Positions 1 through 6,348 of a stretch of DNA of 29,015 bases are shown piece by piece. The position numbers and the translations under genes are program-made. The notes under the pieces were generated by a model. It was given only the letters and a program-made list of their open reading frames with translations, did not search any database and was not told where the DNA came from. Every line of letters starts with the position of its first letter. Position 1 is the stretch's first letter. The DNA is from an uncultured Dorea sp. (GTDB lineage: Bacteria; Bacillota_A; Clostridia; Lachnospirales; Lachnospiraceae): the NCBI GenBank assembly GCA_910578865.1, contig CAJTRM010000033.1, positions 1 through 29,015 on the forward strand. The letters are read 5' to 3'.

Positions 1-210
1 AGTAAACAGGCAGAGTTTCAGGAAACAGAGCACTTCAAAGAAAAAATGAAGGAACGCTATAAGATAGAAGCAAAAAACAGCGAGTTAAAGAACAGGCATG
101 GTTATGACACAGCGACATCATCAGGCCTTATTAACATGGAGATGCAGGGGGCAATGACTATATTTGCAGTAAACCTCAAACGAATCATTAAGCTGATAAG
201 TGAAAAATAA
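1..210 (+). CDS. IS1182-type transposase, C-terminal fragment (runs off the window)
   Basis: Frame 1 is open from the window edge to a TAA at 208-210 and gives 69 residues. The pattern ERYKIEAKNSELKNRHGY, then a Gly-Leu stretch and QGAMTIFAVNLKRI, is what I recognise as the tail of IS1182/DDE_Tnp_1 transposases. In that family the glutamate in the YKIEAKNSELK stretch lies close to the end of the DDE catalytic domain. The rest of the gene lies upstream of this window, so intactness cannot be judged. A strong stem-loop follows 42 bases downstream and may be part of the element end. The fragment marks the left border of a zone full of damaged mobile genes. Confidence 0.75.
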   Translation, partial: SKQAEFQETEHFKEKMKERYKIEAKNSELKNRHGYDTATSSGLINMEMQGAMTIFAVNLKRIIKLISEK

Positions 211-251
211 ACAGAGATAACACCTGAAATAATCGGAAATTTTATTCGAAT

Positions 252-296
252 CACAAAAAATCCACCAGAATAATCGAAACGGGTGGATTTTTTGTG
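252..296. terminator. Perfect 15-bp stem-loop, likely terminator of the transposase gene
   Basis: Arms at 252-266 and 282-296 are exact reverse complements (CACAAAAAATCCACC and its complement) with a 15-base loop. The 3' arm ends in a T run, and the A run on the other side makes the structure usable on both strands. It follows the transposase stop and would also shield the toxin-antitoxin promoter at 408 from read-through. Confidence 0.75.
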
Positions 297-407
297 TGTA
301 TTTGAAATTTAAATCTAAAAAATGATATGTTTTTCAGCGGCCTCCTCAAGAATGAGGGGCGGTGGAGTTGAAGTGTCGAAGACACTTTTTTAAAAAATCC
401 CAAAAGG

Positions 408-436
408 TTGACTTTTCTCTCTGAACGGGCTATATT
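408..436 (+). promoter_or_regulatory. Promoter of the RelB/PIN toxin-antitoxin operon
   Basis: TTGACT at 408-413 is followed by a 17-base spacer and TATATT at 431-436; TATTAT at 433-438 is an alternative -10. Transcription would start near 443. The -10 box overlaps the left arm of the 432-483 inverted repeat, which suggests repression by a DNA-bound complex. Confidence 0.75.
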
Positions 437-483
437 ATAACTACAAATCAAATGTTTTTGTATTTGATTTGTAGTTATAATAT
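432..483. repeat. 22-bp perfect inverted repeat, likely TA autoregulatory operator
   Basis: Positions 432-453 and 462-483 are perfect reverse complements around an 8-base T-rich loop (454-461). The left arm covers the -10 box and start point. The right arm ends directly against the GGAGGTG ribosome site at 484-490. RelB/DinJ-family antitoxins with their toxins commonly repress their own promoter at palindromes, so operator function is the simplest reading. A transcript starting near 443 could still fold about 11-13 bp of stem just before the ribosome site. Confidence 0.7.
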
Positions 484-495
484 GGAGGTGCTAAT

Positions 496-798
496 ATGGC
501 TGAACAGGTTTTAAATCAGTTCCGCTCAGACAAAGAGCTTAGAGAGGACTGTGTCGCAATCTATGAATCGCTTGGTATGGATCTGAATACGGCATTCCGT
601 ATGTTCATGGAACGCACACGGATGGTAAGAGGACTTCCGTTTCCGGCTGTATTGCCTGAAACTCGTATGACGAGAATTGAGGCACAAAAGGCAATTGATA
701 ATCTCCGGGCAGAAGCGGCAGGCCTTCCGGAGATGTCACTTGATGAGATTAATGCTGAAATCCGCGCATCGAGGGCAGAAAGGAAGGCAAGGGAATGA
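496..798 (+). CDS. RelB/DinJ-family antitoxin
   Basis: 100 aa, starting at ATG 496 with GGAGGTG six bases upstream. The N-terminal 50 residues show the ribbon-helix-helix pattern of RelB/DinJ antitoxins: a short strand (VLNQFRSD), then a helix, SLGMDLNTAFRMFMERT, and the family-typical GLPF. The charged C-terminal half (DEINAEIRASRAERKARE) would wrap the toxin. The stop overlaps the toxin start by four bases (ATGA, 795-798), so the two are translationally coupled. In the family the antitoxin neutralises the toxin and the pair represses its own promoter; the 22-bp palindrome upstream fits. The gene appears intact. Confidence 0.88.
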   Translation: MAEQVLNQFRSDKELREDCVAIYESLGMDLNTAFRMFMERTRMVRGLPFPAVLPETRMTRIEAQKAIDNLRAEAAGLPEMSLDEINAEIRASRAERKARE

Positions 799-1193
799 GG
801 TATTACGCAGTTTTTGATACGAATGTCCTTATTTCTTCTCTACTGACCAAAAGAACCGACACAGCAACGGCGCAAGTTGTGGATGCGATTTCATCGGGGC
901 TGATTATACCCCTGTATAATCAGGAAATCCTGGATGAATACACGGACGTTTTGCATCGTGCAAAGTTTTCATTTAGCGAAGAACGTATTGGTCGGCTAAT
1001 GACTATGATTCGCCAATATGGACTGGCGGTAAATCCAAGCCCGACAGGGGAAATCCTTGTGTTTTACGAAGTCGTTATGGAGAAGCGAGAGGATGATGCT
1101 TATCTGATTACTGGCAATATTCGTCATTTTCCAGAGGGAGATTTCATTGTTACGCCTGCAGAAATGATGGCCATTATCGAAGAAAACAAATAA
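795..1193 (+). CDS. PIN-domain toxin (COG1569 type), apparently missing its central acidic motif
   Basis: 132 aa, coupled to the antitoxin by an ATGA overlap. The N-terminus FDTNVLISS carries the first catalytic Asp (D8) and the EILDEY helix gives the next acid (E44 or E48). The later EVVMEKREDDAYLITGNIRHFP and the C-terminal FIVTPAEMM match the PIN toxin subfamily that cleaves RNA in a metal-dependent way. In relatives as I recall them, a D-rich stretch (PDxxD) lies just before the VFYEV segment. Here residues 82-91 read SPTGEILVFY, so about five residues with the third acidic position seem to be missing in frame. If so, the toxin may be weak or dead while the fold and antitoxin binding are kept. 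The deletion is inferred from remembered family sequence. Confidence 0.82.
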   Translation: MRYYAVFDTNVLISSLLTKRTDTATAQVVDAISSGLIIPLYNQEILDEYTDVLHRAKFSFSEERIGRLMTMIRQYGLAVNPSPTGEILVFYEVVMEKREDDAYLITGNIRHFPEGDFIVTPAEMMAIIEENK

Positions 1194-1207
1194 GAGAATC
1201 AAATGAG

Positions 1208-1241
1208 GCCGAGGTTTTTTCTGAGCACTTCGGCTTTTTTT
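1208..1241 (+). terminator. Rho-independent terminator after the TA operon
   Basis: GCCGAGG at 1208-1214 pairs with CTTCGGC at 1228-1234 (one G-T pair) around a 13-base loop, followed by seven T at 1235-1241. It lies 14 bases after the toxin stop. Confidence 0.7.
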
Positions 1242-1268
1242 GACTGAATTTTTTGTGTTCTTTTGTGT

Positions 1269-1296
1269 TTGCATGAAAGTGCAATGACACTGTGTC
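1269..1296. promoter_or_regulatory. Two adjacent short palindromes upstream of the second antitoxin
   Basis: TTGCA/TGCAA arms lie at 1269-1273 and 1280-1284. Directly after them GACACTGTGTC (1286-1296) is a perfect 11-bp palindrome. They sit 47-74 bases before the DinJ-like start at 1343, where a TA autorepressor would bind. No convincing -35/-10 pair was found at the right spacing, so this is only a candidate operator. Confidence 0.35.
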
Positions 1297-1342
1297 GACA
1301 AAAGACGAATAAATATATTGTAGTAGAATGGAGGTATTTATC

Positions 1343-1564
1343 ATGGCTACTACGAATTTGAATATTAGAACGGATAAAGATATAAAGAATCAGGCGGATT
1401 GGATTTTTTCAGACAGGGAAAACGGAATCCCCTTTGCGCTTAAACTGGATGTGCCGAATGAAACGACTGCCGCAGCGATCGAAGAAGGAAGACACATTGT
1501 TGCCGACAGCAGCGTAAAAGGTTATACCAATATAGATGATCTTACGGCGGATCTGGAAGTATAA
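1343..1564 (+). pseudogene. DinJ/RelB-type antitoxin with an internal in-frame deletion; cognate toxin absent
   Basis: 73 aa from ATG 1343, chosen because GGAGG lies eight bases upstream at 1330-1334; an earlier in-frame ATG at 1328 overlaps that site. It begins MATTNLNIRTDKDIKNQAD and ends with PFALKLDVPNETTAAAIEEG and GYTNIDDLTADLEV, both typical of Firmicute DinJ antitoxins. Between IFS and RENGIPF the usual helix-turn-helix portion (an LGLNMTTA...FLR-like stretch of roughly 18-20 residues) is absent. The join is near 1409-1417 and the frame is kept. The DNA-binding fold should be lost. No RelE/YafQ toxin follows; the next 160 bases hold only scrambled sequence. I read it as a relic that may still be translated. 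Confidence 0.7.
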
Positions 1565-1740
1565 GATACTGCGTTGACCAGTTTCCGCAAGCGAAAAAGG
1601 TCGAGATTTGTTTCTGATTACAGTTCTGCACATAGTGGATTACTCTGACATCAATCCCGTTGTCTCCGCACATGTGGAATATGTGACGTTATTGCAGATG
1701 AGCAACCGAAAATTGTAACCGGACTCTTATATGAAATTTA
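1565..1740 (+). other. Gene-free stretch with possible rRNA-methyltransferase-like debris
   Basis: No intact gene. A short plus-strand reading near 1567-1610 gives VDQFPQAKKVEIC, reminiscent of the C-terminal VDxFPxTxxVExV pattern of TrmA/RumA uracil methyltransferases. A second reading near 1655-1690 gives AHVEYVTLLQM. These fragments are too short to assign and are noted only as probable debris. Confidence 0.2.
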
Positions 1741-2065
1741 GTTTGGATATGGAGAATCACTTCAGAATTAAGGAGCTCATGGAGGCTCTCTTTTTCATCA
1801 GGATATGCTTCATAACGGGCATCCTCTCTTTTCTGGAATTGTTGATGGTTGAATTCATAAAGCTTCCGGGCGACGGCGCCTTCAGGGCTTCGCAGGAATA
1901 AAATACTTAGGTACGGAGCTTTGCATGATAGCAGTAGCGACTTTTACGACAGCCAAGGTCTCTTTCAGATCGGTTAACTGGCGTCCGAGAAGTGTCTGCT
2001 TTGGTGTTCGGTCATGTTCTGCTTCCTCAAGAGCAGTAACAAAACGTTTTACGTTTTTTGGGTGG
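1741..2065 (-). pseudogene. Unrecognised gene remnant in two reading frames
   Basis: On the minus strand, about 2065 down to 1890 gives a coding-looking charged stretch (TALEEAEHDRTPKQTLLGRQ and onward to ATAIMQSSVPKYF). From about 1900 to 1745 the next frame continues coherently with FLRSPEGAVARKLYEF, then EDARYEAYPDEKESLHELLN. The amino-acid composition looks like real protein in both halves, so a single-base frameshift near 1895 would join them. No start codon or ribosome site is evident, and I do not recognise the family. Confidence 0.35.
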
Positions 2066-2178
2066 ATATAGCAAATTATGAGTAATGCTTGAAGCAGCCA
2101 CAATAAAAAATAATTCCTAAAAAATTCAATTCGCGAAGAATAGATTTGAACAGAGTCGGAACAAATAATAAAATATGG

Positions 2179-2208
2179 TTGGGACAACAGGCTTGCGGAT
2201 AGTATTAT
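2179..2208 (+). promoter_or_regulatory. Possible promoter of the TOTE-type gene
   Basis: TTGGGA at 2179-2184, an 18-base spacer and TATTAT at 2203-2208, about 20-35 bases before the candidate starts at 2229-2244. The -35 match is only moderate. Confidence 0.45.
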
Positions 2209-2228
2209 GTGAAAAATAGGAATAAGAA

Positions 2229-4832
2229 TTGCAGGTGACAGAGGTGAATGTAGAAGCATACAATGTGGATTCGTTGAGAAAGATGGTCAGGATACTTGAA
2301 TATGAGAACAGATTATTAAAAGATAAATTGAAGAAAGCAAGTATTCCATATGATGAGGTAAATCCTTTTGAAGAAAAAATAGAAAGTGCAGAAGAATATG
2401 ACCCGGATCAGGGGGAACGTATTGTGAATCCGCCGTTTATTACAGAAAAGATGGCAATACGTTTCTTTTCGATGTTTTGGGGAAGAGAAGATGTATATGC
2501 CAGACGAGGTAAGAACGGTGGTTATTTTCCCCAATGTGATAATCGTTGGAACGATAGGCTTTGTCCGAAGCAGCGTAAAGAGAAAGTATTTTGTGATGAG
2601 TGTGAAAATACCAAATGGACAAGACTGGATATAAAAAAAATAATTGCTCATTTGTTAGGATATAAAGAGGATGGTTCAGATGTGATCGGCGTATATCCTC
2701 TATTGCCAAATGGTACATGCAGATTTATTGTATTTGATTTTGATAATCACGAAAAGGGAGCGGAAGCTGCCGATTTTGCCAATACGGATAATGAGTGGCA
2801 CAAAGAAGTGGATGCTCTTAGAAAAATGTGTGAGTTTAATGGCATTAGACCTTTAGTTGAGAGATCCCGATCCGGAAAGGGTGCACATGTATGGATTTTC
2901 TTTAAAAAAGCAATACCGGCGGCAACGGCAAGAAATTTCGGATTCCTGTTATTGGATAAAGGTTCAACTTTCATTAATCTGAAATCGTTTCATTATTATG
3001 ACAGAATGTATCCGTCACAGGACGTAACAAGCAGTATAGGTAATTTGATTGCGTTGCCGTTACAGGGACAGGCACTTAAGAATGGAAATAGTGCTTTTGT
3101 AGATGAAAATTGGAATGCATATCCTGATCAATGGGATATTCTTTTTAATAAAACGGAGAAGCTGGGCATAGAAGATATCGAACAATGCATAGCAAAATGG
3201 CAGGGAGAATTAGCAGAAGCCAGAGGAACGCTTGCCAATATTGATAAGAATGCCAGACCGAAACCATGGAAAAAGAAGTGTGAGTTTTTTAAAACCGATG
3301 TTGTGGGCAAGCTGCACATAGTATTGAGTAATGGGGTTTATATCGATGCTTTGAACCTTATGCCAAGAATACAAAATCAGATTCGTAGCCTGGCAGCATT
3401 TGATAATAATGTGAAAAGGCAGGGATTTCTGTTGATGTTTCTGATCAGAGAGATACAGGACATCCAATCCGAGTATCTTTTAAGGGAGATTTGCGAACGC
3501 AGCAGGAACTGGCGGCAGAAAAATTACTGTCACATTCCGATGGCGTTCTGAGTGCGGCGACTGCATTTGGTAAGACAGTAGTATGTAGTTATCTTATTGC
3601 GGAGCGGAAAGTAAATACGCTTATTCTGTTACAAAGCAAAGATTTACTTAATCAATGGGTTGATGAATTGAATAAGTTCTTGGAAATTAAAGAAGAACCG
3701 TGTTTCAGCTACACCAAAACGTGGTGACAGCTTTGACAGGATTATTTATATGCTGCTGGGACCTTTGAGACACAGATTTACTGCAATGGAGAGGGCGCAG
3801 GAGCAGGGAATAGGACATTATTTTGTTCCGAGATATACAAGAGTGGTTGATAATGCAGAAAGCAGGGATGATATCAATAAGGCATATAGCCTGATCAGTA
3901 CAAGCAGGGTACGAAATGAAATGATCACAAACGATGTGATAACCTGTGTTGCAAAAAAACAAACTCCGGTAATTTTGACGAGATTTAAAGAACATGCGAA
4001 ACTTTTATTTGATACTTTGAAAGACGAAGCAGATCATGTATTTCTTCTATATGGTGATAACTCCGATAAGGAAAATGCGGAAATACGAGTAAGATTAAAG
4101 CAGGTTCCTGAAAATGAATCACTTATTCTAGTCGCAACCGGTCAGAAGATAGGAGAAGGATTTGATTTTCCAAGACTGGATGTATTAATGCTCGCAGCTC
4201 CTGTGTCTTTTGAAGGGCGCCTTGAACAGTATGTCGGAAGACTAAATCGAGACTATAAGGGAAAAGAAGCTGTTTATGTGTATGATTACATTGATTCGCA
4301 TGTGCGTTTCTTTGATAAGATGTATGCAAAAAGGTTAAGGACATATAAAAAGACAGGATTTTCAATATGGACGGGAGAGTTACAGTCTAAACAGATGATA
4401 AATTCAATATTCGATTCCGGAAATTACACCGAAAAGTTTGAGCAGGATATTGTGGAGGCGGAAAAAATGGTGGTAATCTCCAGCCCGGATATCAGACAGG
4501 ACAAGATTGAGCGATTCTTGTTCCTGATGAAGGGAAGACAGGAAGCAGGCGTAAAAGTAACAATCATCACAACAGATCCGGAAGAGATTGTTTATGGAAG
4601 TTCGGATGTATGTCATGAATTAATCAAAACAATGCAATTGACAGGGATGAATGTAGTAACGAAAACAGAAGTAGAAGAACGATTTGCTGTCATTGATGAT
4701 GAATTAGTATGGCATGGTGGCATGAATCTTCTTGGAAAAGTAGATGTTTGGGACAATTTAATGCGTATCAGCAATCATCAGGTCGCAGCAGAACTGTTGG
4801 AAATCGCACTGGGATATTTATCAGGAAAATAA
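2229..4832 (+). pseudogene. TOTE-conflict-type primase-helicase, broken by two internal deletions
   Basis: Three consecutive reading frames together spell one known architecture. Frame A (2229 to about 3412) has a coiled-coil start (LRKMVRILEYENRLLKDKL), Cys pairs (LCPK, CDEC), and an archaeo-eukaryotic primase domain with the metal motif VFDFDNH (residues 168-174), SRSGKGAHVWIFF, and IGNLIALPLQG. Frame B (about 3413-3700) reads EKAGISVDVSDQRDTGHPIRVSF and then the helicase Walker A loop ATAFGKTVV. Frame C (about 3702-4832) starts at helicase motif III (VSATPKRGD), continues through QYVGRLNRD (motif VI), and ends in a phospholipase-D-like fold where RFAVIDDE replaces the usual His. The linker at the first join, and motifs Ia-II with the DEAH box at the second, are missing. 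TTG 2229, GTG 2235 and GTG 2244 are possible starts, none with a strong ribosome site. An intact homologue would prime and unwind nucleic acid in a mobile-element conflict system; this copy cannot encode a full protein. Confidence 0.82.
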
Positions 4833-4842
4833 GGAGATGCTT

Positions 4843-4964
4843 ATGAAAAAAGGACAGAATGCTATATCTATATCCGTGTATCCACTGCCATGCAGGTGGA
4901 TATACGGATACAGTCTGAGCGCCCAGAGAGCTTACATAAGGCACAAGATTATGCAGCACTTTAG
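4843..4964 (+). pseudogene. Serine site-specific recombinase, N-terminal remnant with frameshift
   Basis: An AAGGAGATGCTT site precedes ATG 4843 (MKKGQNAIS). In the next frame the DNA reads YIRVSTAMQVD (about 4868-4901). The first frame then resumes the family sequence as GYSLSAQRAYI (about 4903-4935). Joined, NA-IYIRVSTAMQVD-GYSLSAQR is the start of a large serine recombinase, including the catalytic Ser of the RVS motif. Frame changes occur on both sides of RVSTAMQVD and nothing of the resolvase core follows. It starts 10 bases after the TOTE-type gene, the position expected for an element's integration gene. The 15-bp hairpin at 4871-4910 lies inside this coding stretch. Confidence 0.65.
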
Positions 4965-4989
4965 GCTACCGCTCTTTAACTATCAGTTA

Positions 4990-5511
4990 TCAAACTTTCA
5001 AATATTGCAAAATGGGTTCAATATACTTTCTGTCTGAAATATCATAAGACGAAGAGATCATTTTTACCATTATTTGTTCTGCTTCTGTCTTATCCTTTTG
5101 GGCTTTCAGCTTTTTTACAAACATTTTCATCATCAGTTTAGACGGGGTAGACATTTTTTCATAATTCAACCCTCCCGGACAGTAAAATATTTTTACTTTT
5201 TTATACTCCGACTCGTTGAGATTTCGTTTAAGAGCTATGTCAATTTCCGGGTTATCTATCGGACTTGCTCCGACACAAAATGCAATCAGTTTTTTACCGG
5301 CCCATCTATCTATATTTCCCTTAAACCAACTAAGTTTACTGATATTGCCCGCACATGCCCAACCTCCAAAAATAATTGCATCGTATGCAGCCAAATCTTT
5401 CTTTTTTGCGGCTGATAATTCAAGGCAGTCAGCCCCCGCTGCTTCCGCGATCCATTCGGCATAACGCTTTGTAAACCCTGTTTGCGAATTGTAAATTACG
5501 ATTGTTTTCAT
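4990..5511 (-). CDS. Flavodoxin-domain protein
   Basis: 173 aa. The N-terminus MKTIVIYNSQTGFTKRYAEW is the FMN phosphate-binding loop (S/T-x-T-G-x-T) of flavodoxins. YDAIIFGGWACAGNISKL and KLIAFCVGASP supply the other flavin-contact loops, as in the menaquinone-dependent protoporphyrinogen-oxidase-like flavodoxin branch. It should be a cytoplasmic FMN electron carrier or small reductase; the partner is unknown. It follows the MarR gene by 18 bases with AGGGAGA before the ATG, so it is the second gene of a MarR-controlled operon. MarR/flavodoxin pairs often respond to quinones or oxidants, which is inference here. The length fits a single domain and it seems intact. Confidence 0.85.
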   Translation of the reverse strand: MKTIVIYNSQTGFTKRYAEWIAEAAGADCLELSAAKKKDLAAYDAIIFGGWACAGNISKLSWFKGNIDRWAGKKLIAFCVGASPIDNPEIDIALKRNLNESEYKKVKIFYCPGGLNYEKMSTPSKLMMKMFVKKLKAQKDKTEAEQIMVKMISSSYDISDRKYIEPILQYLKV

Positions 5512-5529
5512 CTGCTTAAATCTCCCTCT

Positions 5530-6030
5530 TTAATTTTCTATTGCGTTTTCAACAGCAACCCTCTTTTCTAAATTTTCAATTCCTGTATACAGTTTTGATA
5601 AAAGAATGAAAAGAGTTTCAATCTCTTTATCCGAATAAACTTCAAAAAGATATTTTAATTCCTCTTGGTATTCTGAAAAATCATTTACAAAAAAGTCATT
5701 TACCTTTTCTGTGGGGCAGATACACATAGCTCTTGCATCATGCGGGCTTTGCTGAATGGTAATAAATCCTTTTTTCATCAAAACATCAGCTAACTTTTTG
5801 ATATTTTGTCTTGAACAGCCTAACAAATTTCCTAATTGGGTAAATGTAAGCTGCTCCTTTGACTGTCTGACTATGGACAATAACATAAATTGCTTTAAAG
5901 ATACCTCCGGGATATGGTTATCAAAAAGCGTTTGCAACTTATTTCCGGCAATAAATAATGTGCTGAAAATAGCCTTTCTTTGGTTCTCCGTAGAACTTGA
6001 AAATTTTTTAATCAAATCATCTAAATCCAT
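5530..6030 (-). CDS. MarR-family transcriptional regulator
   Basis: 166 aa; AAGGAGAATTGT directly precedes the ATG. The centre carries the winged helix: LTFTQLGNLLGCSRQNIKKLADVLMKKGF is helix-turn-helix plus recognition helix, and ITIQQSPHDARAMCICPT is the wing with the conserved D-x-R. Flanking helices would form the dimer. The promoter upstream is near-perfect and its -10 box is flanked by a 15-bp imperfect inverted repeat, so the protein very likely represses itself and the downstream flavodoxin gene. C141 of such proteins can sense oxidants in some families; here the Cys residues in the recognition region (GCSRQ) and wing (MCIC) are only suggestive. Confidence 0.88.
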   Translation of the reverse strand: MDLDDLIKKFSSSTENQRKAIFSTLFIAGNKLQTLFDNHIPEVSLKQFMLLSIVRQSKEQLTFTQLGNLLGCSRQNIKKLADVLMKKGFITIQQSPHDARAMCICPTEKVNDFFVNDFSEYQEELKYLFEVYSDKEIETLFILLSKLYTGIENLEKRVAVENAIEN

Positions 6031-6043
6031 ACAATTCTCCTTA

Positions 6044-6094
6044 TTGGCAACTTGTTACGCTTTTGATTATAGCAACAAGTTACCAATATGTCAA
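6044..6094 (-). promoter_or_regulatory. MarR/flavodoxin promoter with flanking operator repeat
   Basis: On the minus strand TTGACA (6089-6094), a 17-base spacer and TATAAT (6066-6071) form a full consensus promoter. TTGGTAACTTGTTGC (6072-6086, minus) lies in the spacer. Its inverted partner at 6044-6058 matches at 13 of 15 positions, so the two half-sites bracket the -10 box. This is the expected layout for a self-repressing MarR operator. Confidence 0.8.
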
Positions 6095-6167
6095 TATGGG
6101 TGATAAAGATATCACTTTTGCGAAAATGTGTATATCTTCTGGAAAGAACTTTTTATATAAAGATAAT

Positions 6168-6196
6168 TTGACTTCTAAATCCTACTGATGTAATAT
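6168..6196 (+). promoter_or_regulatory. Promoter for the 6283-8023 gene group
   Basis: TTGACT at 6168-6173, a 17-base spacer and TAATAT at 6191-6196. It leaves a leader of about 80 bases before the small ORF at 6283. Confidence 0.6.
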
Positions 6197-6282
6197 TTAC
6201 ATAAGTGCAGAAGAGTTCTGGACAAATTTTTTTATTCCGAAATCTTACACATGTAATAAAAATGGAAGGAGGAATGCGAAAT

Positions 6283-6348
6283 ATGATATACAGAGAAACT
6301 TGGCATACGCCGCAGTTGACATTAGAAGAATTGTACGGAGGCGAATAA
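6283..6348 (+). CDS. 21-codon ORF coupled to the next gene
   Basis: ATG 6283 has a strong GGAAGGAGGAATG site nine bases upstream, better than that of the large gene that follows. The peptide starts MIYRETWHTPQLTLEEL and ends YGGE; its TAA overlaps the next ATG by one base (TAATG). The W-x-x-P-x-L-x-L-x-E-L pattern recalls N-termini of small Clostridial peptides and of some RiPP leader peptides, but there is no core segment after GG and no maturation enzyme nearby. It could be a coupling leader or a true small peptide. Function unknown. Confidence 0.45.
   Translation: MIYRETWHTPQLTLEELYGGE

Noticed and set aside
996..1301. Minus-strand frame of 101 codons across the PIN gene end
   Set aside because: It is antisense to the toxin and crosses its terminator; no start signal.
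4871..4910. 15-bp hairpin (TATCCGTGTATCCAC and partner) looking like a terminator
   Set aside because: It has no T run and lies inside the recombinase RVSTAMQVDGYS coding remnant, so the symmetry is probably a by-product of coding.
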